From positions 1 to 45,140 of the forward strand of contig JAEPNQ010000022.1 of NCBI GenBank assembly GCA_017643305.1: a stretch of 45,140 nt of DNA, read 5' to 3'. The position numbers and the translations under genes are program-made. The DNA is from Marinibacterium sp. GTDB lineage: Bacteria; Pseudomonadota; Alphaproteobacteria; Rhodobacterales; Rhodobacteraceae. Positions within the stretch are counted from its first letter, which is position 1. The number at the start of each line of letters is the position of its first letter. The notes under the pieces were generated by a model. It did no database searches and was not told where the DNA came from. It was given only the letters and a program-made list of their open reading frames with translations. Below, one piece after another: positions 8,570 through 17,793 of the stretch.

Positions 8570-9448
8570 ATGAAACTGCATCTGGTCACATACGGCTGCG
8601 GCACAACACGCAGAGGACGCTCGTTTTTTGAAACGGCTTGCATCCTGCGCGACGCTGCGATTGAGGCCGGGTTTGACTATGCAACCGCCTAAAACGCCGA
8701 CCTTTATGCAGGCACCGACTTTGCGCGCCGGAACGCCGACCTGCTGACAGAATGGCGCGGCGCAGGATATTGGGTCTGGAAACCACTTGTCATCAGGACC
8801 GCGCTGGAAACCATTGGCGATGACGACGTCCTCATTTACTCGGACGCAGGCAAGCTCCCCGCGGGCCCAATCACCCGCCCAGATCGCATCGCCCAATTGG
8901 CCAAACTGGCTCCCGAGGGGTTTTTGTCAGGCGTCCAGTTGACTGGCTTGCGCCATGACCGTTGGACCAAGCGCGACTGTTTCGTGCTGATGGACGCCGA
9001 CTTAGACGCCTACCGCATGGCGGATCAGTTAATGGTCGGCTGGAGCGCTTGGACCAAATCGCCCCAGTGCTTCGATCTGCTGGAAAAATGGCAGCACTTC
9101 AACGAAGACCGCAGGATCGTTACAGGCGACCCAAACGTGATGGGGCTGCCCAATAGCCCTACATTCAAAGAGCATCGCCATGATCAGTCGATCTATACCA
9201 ACCTGGTATTTGTGCTCAACATGCCTTTCCTGCGGCTATCACAGCGTCCGGCCCGGCGGTTCGTTCGCCAGCTGAAGGGCAGCAAAACCACAACCTTGCG
9301 CAAATTCTGGGGCGGCGAATGGGTTTTGGCACAGATGGACACGCATTTCACCGCCAAAGGCAGCAACGCGCCCGTTCAGGATATCTATAAGCGCTGCGTG
9401 CGCCGGTTCAGCGACGACCAGATCGGCGTGGCCGCCAAAACCGCCTGA
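8570..9448 (+). pseudogene. Glycan-associated 'GYWVWKP' protein gene broken by an in-frame TAA
   Basis: One frame runs from ATG 8570 to 9448 with coding-like composition except for TAA at 8690-8692 (codon 41). The part before it (KLHLVTYGCG, FFETACILRDAAIEAG) and the part after it (GAGYWVWKP, DDVLIYSDAG, TKRDCFVLMD, EHRHDQSIYTNL) together match a family I know only as uncharacterised glycosyltransferase-like proteins often found in surface-polysaccharide regions. A single substitution would restore a 292-aa protein. The second half could be translated alone from a later start (for example 8897), but that would drop the GYWVWKP region. It sits in a gene-poor region, consistent with decay of acquired DNA. 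A sequencing error cannot be excluded. Confidence 0.7.
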
Positions 9449-10175
9449 CCACCAACCGCATATCACTCGTCTACCGGCGAGGGATTGAACGTTTTGAACA
9501 GGCTCGGTGGAAACAGCAGGCCTGTCTCGATTCCGCACAGGATCACGGTCGTTTCGCTATGGCTGAGGCTGTTGATCACCCATTTCTGCAAATGGTTATG
9601 GCGCCGTAGTGATGCATTTTATCCAATACCAAGGTTTTCATGCACCGTAGAGGCTGAGCTGGATTATTCTGAGTTAAATCTCTGAATTCGCGGCTGATAT
9701 ATGGTTCGACACCAACATAATCTTGTGAGGGGCGCAACTTCACAGAGTATTTTTCGGCGCATAGAATGGAGACTTATTTACAAGCTGTACGAAAGTTTTT
9801 AATGACGCACACTTCCACTACGATCAAAGTAATAACATTTCCCGGAACTACTCTTTCCGAAGTTGACTGTTTATTTGAATAAATGGATTCGCAAGGAAAG
9901 GGTGGGGCTACTTTTGCAACAACTTCTGAGGCCTTCTGTTATCAAAAACCAAAAGGATAGTTGCCTGATAGGGTTTTATGTTGGTGTTTACGGTGGAATT
10001 TGAATAGGTGCCTCTATCGGTCCGGATGGTCTTGCTGGGCACCCTTTTGTAAGTCCCAGTTCTAGCGTATCTGCCTTTGAAACGATGTGGTATTGACGTC
10101 GCACGTTGCACCAAGAATTCCAACCCTAATCATGAAGGGCATCTGTAAGTTGAGAAGATGCGCCTAAATCATAGG
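9449..10175. other. AT-rich intergenic stretch downstream of uvrB
   Basis: About 730 bases, visibly poorer in GC than the rest of the window, especially 9640-10000. Short open frames on both strands (for example 9485-9685 plus, 9908-10123 minus) have no family pattern. No tRNA, inverted-repeat ends or integrase was seen. The base composition suggests DNA of different origin, together with the broken gene before it. Confidence 0.5.
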
Positions 10176-12374
10176 CTATCGTTTCCTCCGCTTCACATTC
10201 CCACCCCGTTGCCCCGGTCGGCCTGCCGTTGACCGTCCGCGGGTGCTCACCGCTGCTTCGCTGGCCTTTTCCACCGCATATTGCCGGGCCATCGGGTCGT
10301 CTGCGACGGCCAGGTCCACTGCCTCCAGCCGTTTGACCTCGTCCCGCAGCCGCGCGGCCTCCTCGAATTCCAGGTTCTCGGCGGCCTTGCGCATGTCGGC
10401 GCGCATGCCGTCCAGGACGGCCTCCAGATTGGCGCCGTGCAGGGGTTTTTCGACCTGTGCCGTGACGCGGGCCATGTCGGTGTCGCCCTTGTATAGCCCG
10501 GCCAGCACGTCCTCCACATTCTTCTTCACCGTTTCCGGTGTGATCCCGTGTTCTTCGTTATAGGCGATCTGCTTGACGCGGCGGCGGTTGGTTTCGGCCA
10601 GCGCGCGTTCCATCGAGCCGGTGATGCGGTCGGCATACATGATGACCCGACCATCGGCGTTGCGCGCTGCGCGGCCGATGGTCTGGATCAGGGACGTTTC
10701 TGATCGCAGGAACCCTTCCTTGTCGGCATCCAAAATGGCAACCAGCCCGCATTCGGGAATATCCAGGCCCTCGCGCAGCAGGTTGATCCCAATCAGCACG
10801 TCAAAGGCCCCTAGCCGCAGGTCGCGCAGGATTTCGATGCGTTCCAGCGTATCGATGTCGGAATGCATGTAACGGACTTTGATGCCCTGTTCATGCATGT
10901 ACTCGGTCAGGTCTTCGGCCATGCGCTTGGTGAGCGTGGTTACCAGAGTGCGATACCCGGCGTCGGCTACTTTGCGCACTTCGTCCAGCAGGTCGTCTAC
11001 CTGCATCTCAACAGGCCGGATTTCAACCTCAGGGTCCAGCAGGCCGGTGGGGCGGATCACCTGCTCGACAAACACACCACCGGATTGTTCCACCTCCCAT
11101 GCGGCGGGGGTCGCGGAGACAAAGACGCTCTGCGGGCGCATCGCGTCCCATTCCTCGAACTTGAGCGGGCGGTTGTCCATGCAGGAGGGCAGGCGGAACC
11201 CGTGTTCGGCCAGCGTAAATTTGCGCCGGTAGTCGCCTCGATACATGCCGCCGATCTGGGGCACGGAAACGTGGCTTTCATCCGCAAAGACTAGAGCGTT
11301 GTCGGGGATGAATTCGAACAGGGTCGGGGGCGGTTCACCCGGTGCCCGGCCGGTCAGATAGCGGGAATAGTTTTCGATACCATTGCAGACGCCGGTCGCC
11401 TCGAGCATCTCGAGGTCAAAATTTGTCCGCTGTTCCAGCCGCTGGGCTTCCAGCAATTTCCCCTCGCCCACAAGCTGGTCGAGCCTGATCCTCAGCTCTT
11501 TCTTGATGCCCTGAATGGCCTGCTGCATCGTCGGCTTGGGCGTCACGTAATGCGAATTGGCGTAGACACGGATACGGTCCATCACCGCGGTTTTCTCACC
11601 GGTGAGCGGATCGAATTCGGTGATACTCTCCAGCTCTTCGCCAAAGAACGATAGTTTCCAGGCGCGGTCTTCGAGGTGGGCGGGAAAAATCTCCAAACTG
11701 TCGCCGCGCACGCGGAACGAGCCGCGTTGGAACGCCTGATCGTTGCGGCGATATTGCTGAGCAACCAGATCGGCGATCACTGCACGCTGGTCATACATAC
11801 CGCCGGTTTTAAGATCCTGCGTCATGGCTCCGTAGGTTTCGACCGACCCGATACCGTAAATACAGGACACCGAAGCCACGATGATCACGTCATCTCTTTC
11901 CAGCAGCGCCCGCGTGGCCGAATGGCGCATGCGGTCGATCTGTTCGTTGATCTGGCTTTCTTTTTCTATGTACGTGTCTGAGCGCGGGACATAGGCCTCC
12001 GGCTGGTAATAGTCGTAGTAGCTGACAAAGTATTCGACTGCGTTTTCCGGGAAGAAGCCCTTGAATTCGCCGTATAACTGCGCGGCCAGCGTCTTGTTCG
12101 GGGCCAGGATAATGGCCGGACGCTGGGTTTCTTCGATCACCTTGGCCATGGTGAAGGTTTTGCCGGTGCCGGTGGCGCCCAGCAGCACCTGGTTCTGTTC
12201 GCCGTCGCGCACGCCGTCTGCCAGTTCCGCAATTGCGGTGGGTTGGTCGCCGGCGGCATTGAATTCGGTATGCATCACCAGCGCCTTGCCGCCTTCCAGC
12301 TTTTCGCGGTCTTTCACTTCCGCAGAGGGGGCATGCATGAGGGGCGGGGACTGGTCGGTATGGGCGTGGGGCAT
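10176..12374 (-). CDS. uvrB: UvrB, excinuclease ABC subunit B
   Basis: UvrB is the central damage-verifying ATPase of nucleotide excision repair in the cytoplasm. The protein has Walker A GATGTGKT (66-73), the beta-hairpin region [12 protein letters not shown]-box-like FADESH, the helicase motifs [14 protein letters not shown] and QTIGRAARN, and a C-terminal UVR motif ([17 protein letters not shown]) for UvrC binding. Length 732 aa is slightly above typical because of an N-terminal extension of about 33 residues before the conserved [11 protein letters not shown]; later in-frame Met13 or Met34 could be the true start. The C-terminal tail is basic (NVKRRKR). It is transcribed alone. Confidence 0.97.
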   Translation of the reverse strand: MPHAHTDQSPPLMHAPSAEVKDREKLEGGKALVMHTEFNAAGDQPTAIAELADGVRDGEQNQVLLGATGTGKTFTMAKVIEETQRPAIILAPNKTLAAQLYGEFKGFFPENAVEYFVSYYDYYQPEAYVPRSDTYIEKESQINEQIDRMRHSATRALLERDDVIIVASVSCIYGIGSVETYGAMTQDLKTGGMYDQRAVIADLVAQQYRRNDQAFQRGSFRVRGDSLEIFPAHLEDRAWKLSFFGEELESITEFDPLTGEKTAVMDRIRVYANSHYVTPKPTMQQAIQGIKKELRIRLDQLVGEGKLLEAQRLEQRTNFDLEMLEATGVCNGIENYSRYLTGRAPGEPPPTLFEFIPDNALVFADESHVSVPQIGGMYRGDYRRKFTLAEHGFRLPSCMDNRPLKFEEWDAMRPQSVFVSATPAAWEVEQSGGVFVEQVIRPTGLLDPEVEIRPVEMQVDDLLDEVRKVADAGYRTLVTTLTKRMAEDLTEYMHEQGIKVRYMHSDIDTLERIEILRDLRLGAFDVLIGINLLREGLDIPECGLVAILDADKEGFLRSETSLIQTIGRAARNADGRVIMYADRITGSMERALAETNRRRVKQIAYNEEHGITPETVKKNVEDVLAGLYKGDTDMARVTAQVEKPLHGANLEAVLDGMRADMRKAAENLEFEEAARLRDEVKRLEAVDLAVADDPMARQYAVEKASEAAVSTRGRSTAGRPGQRGGNVKRRKR

Positions 12375-12411
12375 GAAGAGACTCGGTTAGGTCACCGTTT
12401 CAAACTTGTTC

Positions 12412-12452
12412 CTGTTTCCGCCGGGATCAAGGGGTCTGCTAACAGGAAACAG
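12412..12452. repeat. Inverted repeat between uvrB and chaC-like gene
   Basis: ctgtttcc (12412-12419) and ggaaacag (12445-12452) form an 8-bp inverted repeat with a 25-base loop, 38 bases upstream of the uvrB start and just downstream of the chaC-like stop. It could be an end-of-transcript hairpin (without a T run) or an operator for uvrB. I could not find a GTTC-N7-GTTC LexA site here. Confidence 0.35.
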
Positions 12453-12461
12453 CAGCGTCGC

Positions 12462-13271
12462 TCAACTGTCTCTTTCCAGCCCCTGGGCGCGGCAGAGGTC
12501 GGCCCTCGCCCGCAGGTCACGCATCGCGGCATCTTCGATCCCCAATTCGTCCAGATGGCGGACGAGGCTATCGAGATAATCATAGTTCGAGCCCAGATTT
12601 CCTTCGGCAAAGGCGATCATGCGGGCAGTTTCGTCAACGCTCAGACCGGGCGTGTACCGGTAGTTGTCTGGATCGATGACAAAGGTCAGCGCTTCCACCT
12701 CGCCCTGGGGCGTGGAGACCTGCACAAAGGTTGGAACGTATGACCCTGAAAACATCTCCCGCAACCACATATGTGCGGTTTCCTGTGCCACCAGCGGGCC
12801 AGGAATGCGAAAAACCACACCGTCGCAACGGCCGCCTTTATCCAGGGCTGCCATGAGGCCGGGGCGGTCGTGCGACCCGCGTCCGCCTTCCAGCTTCATG
12901 CAGAAGCTGCGTTGCCATCCCGGGAGGGACGCCAGCCGGTATTCATCCACATACACCGCCGGATCCCAGATCAACGATCCGTACGCAAAAATCCAAAGGT
13001 CGCGCTCCATACGCCCGGCCAGCACCTGCTGGCGATTGGCTTCGCGTTCGTCGTGATCCATGCGCCAGCCCGGCGGCCAGTTTTCTTCGGCGGCCTGCAG
13101 GTCCAGTTCGTCAAACCGGTCATACCAGAACCGTAGCTCGGACTGGTCCGGCGGTTTGATCAGGCTCCGCAGAGCGGGAGTGTGGCGAAAAACATGCTCG
13201 GGAAAAGGCATGAGGCGATCTAGCCGCAAATCCGCAGGCAGGGCCAGCCGTTTTTCTGCGCCCTGATACAT
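12462..13271 (-). CDS. Gamma-glutamylcyclotransferase, ChaC-like
   Basis: Likely a cytosolic glutathione-specific gamma-glutamylcyclotransferase that releases 5-oxoproline and Cys-Gly. The substrate loop FAYGSLIWDP (about residues 94-103), GGRGSHDRPGLMAALDKGG and WLREMFSGSYVP match ChaC; the Glu in LREM is the likely catalytic acid/base. The N-terminal about 90 residues (LPADLRLD, EHVFRHTP, WPPGWRMDHDE) extend beyond the core, a layout I associate with alphaproteobacterial ChaC. ATG 13271 is the longest start; later starts are possible. It lies alone between uvrB and the threonine aldolase, both on the same strand. Confidence 0.88.
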   Translation of the reverse strand: MYQGAEKRLALPADLRLDRLMPFPEHVFRHTPALRSLIKPPDQSELRFWYDRFDELDLQAAEENWPPGWRMDHDEREANRQQVLAGRMERDLWIFAYGSLIWDPAVYVDEYRLASLPGWQRSFCMKLEGGRGSHDRPGLMAALDKGGRCDGVVFRIPGPLVAQETAHMWLREMFSGSYVPTFVQVSTPQGEVEALTFVIDPDNYRYTPGLSVDETARMIAFAEGNLGSNYDYLDSLVRHLDELGIEDAAMRDLRARADLCRAQGLERDS

Positions 13272-13292
13272 CGTTGATCTGCAGGTGTTGGT

Positions 13293-14330
13293 TCAGAAAT
13301 GGCTCAGGAACCTATCGATATTATCATGTGTGACCGACCAGTCGCAGACCAGTCGCGCGGCCAGCATTTCGTCGGGGTCGTCGCCCTCAAGTGTGCCTTC
13401 CCAGATGTAATAGACCGCGCCCGCATCGTGCAGGCGTTGGTGGGTCGCGCGGGGAAACTCGGCAAAGATGATATTGGCTTGCGGCGGATACATGAACTGA
13501 GCGCCCGCCCTTTCCAGTCCATCGGCCAAACGTGCCGCATTGGCGTTAGCGGTTCGGGCCGAGGTTAGCCACAGATCGTCGGCCAGATAGGCGTGCATCT
13601 GGGCGGACAGGTAGCGGTGTTTCGAAAACAGATGCGCAGCGCGTTTGCGGCGGAGTTCGAATTCCCAGGCCTTGGCGGGGTCGAACAGGATCACTGCTTC
13701 CACCCCCATGCAGCCGTTCTTGGTGGCCCCAAAGCTCAGAATGTCCACACCCAACCGCCAGGTCATATCAGCAGGCGTAGCGTTGAGCTTCACCAGCGCG
13801 TTGGCGAACCGGGCGCCGTCCATATGCACGGGCAAACCGTACTCTCTGGCTACATCGGTCAGGGCCGACAGGTCGTCCAGCGTGTAGACACCGCCGCGCT
13901 CAGTCACCTGCGTGATCGACACGGCACCCCGCTGCGGGCCATGCACGCCGCGGGTTTCTTCCTTGAGCACAGTAGCGCGGAGGCTGTCCGGGGTCATCTT
14001 GTCCGTGCCCGGAACCAGCGTCAGCTTGGCGCCGCTGGTGAAAAATTCCGGTGCATTGCATTCGTCTTCGTGGATATGCGCAACCGGAGAACAGAACACC
14101 GTTTCAAAGGGCTGCGTCAGCGTGGCCAGAGACAGCGAATTTGCCGCCGTGCCAGTTGCCACAAGGTAGACGGCGGCTTCCGGCGCTTCGAAAAGACGGC
14201 GCAATTCTGCCGTGACCGCCGCCATCGGGTCGTCCGCGCCATAGGGCATGGCAAACCCGGTGTTCACATCGGCCAGCGCCTGCATCACTGCCGGATGGGC
14301 TGGCCCGGAATTGTCGGACGCAAAAAACAT
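13293..14330 (-). CDS. ltaE: Low-specificity L-threonine aldolase
   Basis: A PLP enzyme that cleaves L-threonine or allo-threonine to glycine and acetaldehyde. SDNSGPAHPAV begins the fold-type I domain. H86 (HIHEDE) should stack on PLP, D171 lies in VHMDGARFAN, and K204 in SFGATKNGCMG is the Schiff-base lysine. The frame is open to 14363, but ATG 14330 overlaps the TGA of the upstream cysteine-cluster gene by one base (TGATG) and begins exactly at the conserved FFASDNSG, so it is chosen (345 aa). It is coupled to the YcgN-like and ribF genes. Confidence 0.93.
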   Translation of the reverse strand: MFFASDNSGPAHPAVMQALADVNTGFAMPYGADDPMAAVTAELRRLFEAPEAAVYLVATGTAANSLSLATLTQPFETVFCSPVAHIHEDECNAPEFFTSGAKLTLVPGTDKMTPDSLRATVLKEETRGVHGPQRGAVSITQVTERGGVYTLDDLSALTDVAREYGLPVHMDGARFANALVKLNATPADMTWRLGVDILSFGATKNGCMGVEAVILFDPAKAWEFELRRKRAAHLFSKHRYLSAQMHAYLADDLWLTSARTANANAARLADGLERAGAQFMYPPQANIIFAEFPRATHQRLHDAGAVYYIWEGTLEGDDPDEMLAARLVCDWSVTHDNIDRFLSHF

Positions 14331-14800
14331 CAGCTGGGTTCCTCGATGATGTAATGTTCCCATTCTTCTTCGGGAATATCGAATTCCGAAACTGTCATAC
14401 CCCGAACCGAAACGCCAGCGCGGTGGACCGATTGTGGGTCACCGGAGATCAGCGGGTGCCAATCAAACAGCGGCCGGCCTTCCCATAGCAACCGATAAGC
14501 GCAGGTCTTAGGCATCCAATAGGCATGGCTGTCCAGGTTGTCAGGCCGCAGGACGATGCAATTTGGTACAAACTGGTGCCGGTTTTCATAATGCGCGCAG
14601 TGGCAGCTTTCGTCATCCAGCAAACGGCAGGCCACGCGGGTCAGTTCAACCTCGCCCGTGTCCTCGAATTCCAGCTTGTTCAGACAGCATTTCCCGCAAC
14701 CATCGCACAGCGCTTCCCATTCCAGCTCCGACAGGTCTTTCAGCGGTTTGCGTTCCCAGAACCTGCTGGACAGGCCGCTGCGTTTGATTGGGTCGCTCAT
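14330..14800 (-). CDS. YcgN family cysteine-cluster protein (UPF0260)
   Basis: A 156-aa protein with a cysteine-rich metal-binding pattern: LCDGCGKCCLNKLE near residue 32, then CRLLDDESCHC and NCIVLRP, then KTCAYRLL. This is the zinc/iron-binding YkgJ-like cluster in the UPF0260 arrangement. The biochemical function of the family is not established. It starts with an ATGA overlap with the ribF stop (14797-14800) and ends overlapping the threonine aldolase start, so three genes form one compact unit. Confidence 0.9.
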   Translation of the reverse strand: MSDPIKRSGLSSRFWERKPLKDLSELEWEALCDGCGKCCLNKLEFEDTGEVELTRVACRLLDDESCHCAHYENRHQFVPNCIVLRPDNLDSHAYWMPKTCAYRLLWEGRPLFDWHPLISGDPQSVHRAGVSVRGMTVSEFDIPEEEWEHYIIEEPS

Positions 14801-15729
14801 ATGGCTGCAAGAATTTCGCGCGCTTTATCGCAATCGGCTTGCATCTGCGCGATAAATGGATCCAACCCATCGAATTTCAGTTCCGGCCGCAGGTATTCCA
14901 CCAGCCCGACCGACAAGGTCGCGCCATAAAGATCGCCGGAGAAATCGAACAGGTAGGTTTCGATATTTGGAAGATTGTCGCCAAACATCGGACGGATGCC
15001 CAGGCTTGCGGCGCCATGATAGCTGCCCGCGTGTGGGCCATCGAGCACATCGACCAGCACGGCATAAACCCCGAAGGCAGGCGGGTGCAGTCCGTCGATG
15101 GACATATTTGCCGTTGGAAAACCCAGCTCACGGCCCCGCTGTTCCCCGCTTATAACGGGGCCCTCGACGCGGTGCCAGTGGCCCAGCATTTTCGCCGCAT
15201 CGCGCGGTTTGCCATCGCCTAGCGCTTTGCGAATTGCGGTGGACGATACCGTTTGCGCTCCGAAATCCAACAGCGGCGCTAGTGTCACACCGAAGCCCAT
15301 TTGCTTCCCAAACGCTTGCAGGTCTTGCGCGCTGCCGGCGCGGCCTTTGCCGAAACAGAAATCGGTGCCCACCACCACATGCGTCAGCTCCAGGCCGTCA
15401 CAGATGACGTTGCGCGCAAATTCCTCTGGGCTCAGCCCGGCCAGTGCGGCGTTGAAATTCAACTGATACAGGCGTTCGACGCCCAGCTTGCTCAGGCGGC
15501 TGGCGCGCGCTGTTGCGCTCATCAACCGGAAGGGCGGGGCATCGGGGGCGAAATACTGGCGCGGGTGCGGTTCAAAGGTCAGAACGCCCAGCGGCGCATC
15601 GGGCGCGGCCCTGCGGGCGATCTCGATCACCGATTGATGCCCGACATGCACGCCATCGAAATTGCCGACAGCCACTGTTGCGCCCCGGTCGGTGGGTTCT
15701 ACAAACTGGTAATCCCGAATGATCCGCAT
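14797..15729 (-). CDS. ribF: RibF, bifunctional riboflavin kinase / FAD synthetase
   Basis: Converts riboflavin to FMN and then FAD. The N-terminal nucleotidyltransferase domain has VAVGNFDGVHVGHQ (20-33) and VSSTAIRKAL. The C-terminal kinase domain has the GEQRGRELGFPTANM loop (about 206-220) and FGVYAVLVDV, plus NIETYLFDFSGDLYG. Length 310 aa is normal. It heads a minus-strand unit with the cysteine-cluster and threonine aldolase genes and is divergent from the cytochrome gene at 15895. Confidence 0.96.
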   Translation of the reverse strand: MRIIRDYQFVEPTDRGATVAVGNFDGVHVGHQSVIEIARRAAPDAPLGVLTFEPHPRQYFAPDAPPFRLMSATARASRLSKLGVERLYQLNFNAALAGLSPEEFARNVICDGLELTHVVVGTDFCFGKGRAGSAQDLQAFGKQMGFGVTLAPLLDFGAQTVSSTAIRKALGDGKPRDAAKMLGHWHRVEGPVISGEQRGRELGFPTANMSIDGLHPPAFGVYAVLVDVLDGPHAGSYHGAASLGIRPMFGDNLPNIETYLFDFSGDLYGATLSVGLVEYLRPELKFDGLDPFIAQMQADCDKAREILAAI

Positions 15730-15894
15730 GGCGCATGGCTAGCGGTCCGCGCGGATGGGTTCAAGCGGGATCTCACGTGCCGATTGGCTGCTTCAAAGCG
15801 TGGTGAATTCCACGTCAATCTCAGTTTCTCAACATGGAACGGTCAAACCCGTGTTACACAGGTGGCAGAGACAATTTCCATGGGAGTTGAAGTT

Positions 15895-16734
15895 ATGCGT
15901 TTTAGTGTTGCGGTTTGTGCCTTCGGCACATGGATCCTAGCGGGGACAGCCTTTGCCGAAACCTTGGTCGAACGGGGTGAATATCTGGTGCAGGGCATTG
16001 CCGGATGCGGCAACTGTCACACCCCGATGGGCCCGAATGGCCCGGTCTGGGAACAGGACTTGGGCGGACGTCTGGTCGAAAAGATCGATGCTTTTACAGC
16101 AATTGCCCCCAACATCACACCCGGCGGTCGGGTCGCAAGCTGGTCGGACGCAGAGCTCGCACGCGCCATTCGCGAAGGTATCCGCCCGGATGGCAGCCTG
16201 ATTGGTCCGCCGATGCCCTATGCCATGTATCGTGGGCTGTCGGATAGGGACCTTTCTGCGATTGTCGCCTATCTTCGGACCGTACCTGCTGTGGAAAATG
16301 ACCCTGGAACATCGCAATACAACATCCCCCTGCCGCCCGCTTATGGCCCGCCAGTGGACAGCGTTGCGGACATAACGCGCGAGGTCAGCGTGGCCTATGG
16401 CGAATACCTTGCAGGTCCGGTTGCGCATTGCATGGAATGTCACACACCCATGGGCCCAAAGGGCCCGATGCTCGCCACCGATCTGGGTCGGGGCGGGTTC
16501 GAATTCCACGGCCCGTGGGGCGTGTCCATAGCGGCGAACATTACCAACCACGCCGACGGATTGGCTGGCTATGGCGATGACGCTATTAAAACGATGATCG
16601 TGCAAGGTAAGCGCGCCGATGGCTCGCCCATGTTGCCACCCATGCCCTATGACTATCTCGCCCGGATGACAGACGAAGACCTGGACGCCATCGTTCTCTA
16701 CCTGCGCAGCCTGCCCGGATTACCCGACAGCTAG
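15895..16734 (+). CDS. Secreted diheme cytochrome c
   Basis: Two cytochrome c domains in tandem with heme motifs GCGNCHTPMGP and HCMECHTPMGP; each domain also repeats the pattern N(I)T followed later by PPMPY, so the halves look like an internal duplication. A Sec signal (RFSVAVCAFG, ending TAFA at residue 21) directs it to the periplasm. The frame is open far upstream, but ATG 15895 has GGGAG 8 bases upstream and the signal peptide directly after it. The family resembles the cytochrome subunits of periplasmic alcohol, aldehyde or gluconate dehydrogenases, but no dehydrogenase is adjacent. The electron donor is unknown. Confidence 0.88.
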   Translation: MRFSVAVCAFGTWILAGTAFAETLVERGEYLVQGIAGCGNCHTPMGPNGPVWEQDLGGRLVEKIDAFTAIAPNITPGGRVASWSDAELARAIREGIRPDGSLIGPPMPYAMYRGLSDRDLSAIVAYLRTVPAVENDPGTSQYNIPLPPAYGPPVDSVADITREVSVAYGEYLAGPVAHCMECHTPMGPKGPMLATDLGRGGFEFHGPWGVSIAANITNHADGLAGYGDDAIKTMIVQGKRADGSPMLPPMPYDYLARMTDEDLDAIVLYLRSLPGLPDS

Positions 16735-16757
16735 GCCTGCGTCGTGTTCTGATCTTG

Positions 16758-16783
16758 CCCGGCGCAATTTGATTTGCGCCGGG
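16758..16783 (+). terminator. Hairpin after the diheme cytochrome gene
   Basis: cccggcgcaa (16758-16767) and ttgcgccggg (16774-16783) form a perfect 10-bp stem with a 6-base loop, 24 bases after the cytochrome stop. There is no T run, so it may be a weak terminator or a structured leader for the following operon. It argues against the TTG at 16774 as a start codon, since that codon is inside the stem. Confidence 0.55.
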
Positions 16784-16809
16784 GCCTCTGTCCCGTCACA
16801 GTGGCCGGC

Positions 16810-17793
16810 ATGACGGCTGCACTGATCGATAATCTGCAATACGCCAACTGGTCAGAAAACATTTTCCGCCAGATGCGTACGGGCTGCGTGGACGCAGTCC
16901 ATGTCACCATCGCCTATCACGAAAGCTTCCGTGAAATGGTGCTGAATCTCGAAGCGTGGAATCGGTGGTTTGAACGCTTCCCAGACCTGATTTTCAAAGG
17001 CACCACCGGTGCGGATGTGCGTTTGGCGCAGGAAACCGGGCGCACGGCAATCTTTTTCGGCTTCCAGAACCCCAGCCCGATTGAGGATGACATCGGTCTG
17101 ATCGAAATCTGTCACCAACTGGGCATCCGGTTCATGCAGCTGACCTATAACAATCAGTCTTTGTTGGCGACGGGTTGCTATGAGGCGGAAGACAGCGGGT
17201 TGACCCGCTTTGGCAAACAGGCGGTTGCTGAAATGAACCGCGTCGGGCTGGTGGTGGACATGAGCCATTCTGCCGAGCGGTCGACGCTGGAGGCAATTGA
17301 CGCCTCCGCGCGCCCTATCGCGATCACCCATGCGAACCCCGCATGGTGGCACCCGGCGCTGCGCAACAAATCTGATACCGTGCTGCGCGCGTTGACGGAG
17401 CGCGGCGGTATGCTGGGCTTTTCTGTCTACCCGCACCACCTGAAGGGTGGCAGCGCATGCACGCTCGAAAGTTTCTGTGCCATGGTCGCAGAGGCGGCAG
17501 ATCGTTACGGCGCCGAAAATCTCGGCATTGGCACCGACCTTTGCCAGGATCAGCCTGATAGTGTGGTCGAATGGATGCGCGTTGGACGCTGGTCCAAGGC
17601 GATGGACTATGGTGAGGGCAGCGCGGACAACCCCGGCTTCCCACCCATGCCCGACTGGTTTGCCGATAACCGTGATTTCGTTAATATCAGGGCAGGGCTG
17701 ATCGCCAACGGGTTTTCCGAGGCCGAGGCAGACGGGATCATGGGCGGCAACTGGCTGCGTTTTTACGATGATAACTTCGGGCCGATCCCGTGA
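16810..17793 (+). CDS. Membrane dipeptidase-like (peptidase M19 fold) amidohydrolase with altered metal site
   Basis: A TIM-barrel amidohydrolase related to renal dipeptidase (M19). The C-terminal zinc histidines are kept: H153 in DMSHS and H174 in ITHANP. D243 in GIGTDLCQD fits the acid/base position. The other ligands look lost: the HxD at the start of the barrel is replaced by LIDNLQY, and the bridging Glu of GVEGG is Gln86 in FFGFQNP. The protein may therefore bind one metal or act on a different substrate. No signal peptide is seen, so it is probably cytoplasmic. ATG 16810 is chosen; GTG 16801 is possible. Its stop overlaps the GTG start of the phosphorylase gene. Confidence 0.85.
   Translation: MTAALIDNLQYANWSENIFRQMRTGCVDAVHVTIAYHESFREMVLNLEAWNRWFERFPDLIFKGTTGADVRLAQETGRTAIFFGFQNPSPIEDDIGLIEICHQLGIRFMQLTYNNQSLLATGCYEAEDSGLTRFGKQAVAEMNRVGLVVDMSHSAERSTLEAIDASARPIAITHANPAWWHPALRNKSDTVLRALTERGGMLGFSVYPHHLKGGSACTLESFCAMVAEAADRYGAENLGIGTDLCQDQPDSVVEWMRVGRWSKAMDYGEGSADNPGFPPMPDWFADNRDFVNIRAGLIANGFSEAEADGIMGGNWLRFYDDNFGPIP

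Noticed and set aside
8690-8692. Recoded (readthrough or selenocysteine) stop in the broken gene
   Set aside because: The stop is TAA, not TGA or TAG, and no recoding structure is visible; plain nonsense mutation is simpler.
9908-10123. 71-aa minus-strand open frame in the AT-rich stretch
   Set aside because: Random-looking sequence, no domain, no clear start signal.
12375-12461. LexA (SOS) box upstream of uvrB
   Set aside because: No GTTC-N7-GTTC or its complement was found; only an unrelated 8-bp inverted repeat is present.
15301-15894. N-terminal extension of the diheme cytochrome frame
   Set aside because: This part is antisense to ribF, and a signal peptide with a good ribosome-binding site begins at 15895.
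16774-16809. TTG start for the dipeptidase-like gene at 16774
   Set aside because: The codon lies inside a perfect 10-bp hairpin stem, has no ribosome-binding site, and the added residues (RRGLCPVTVAG) look non-coding.
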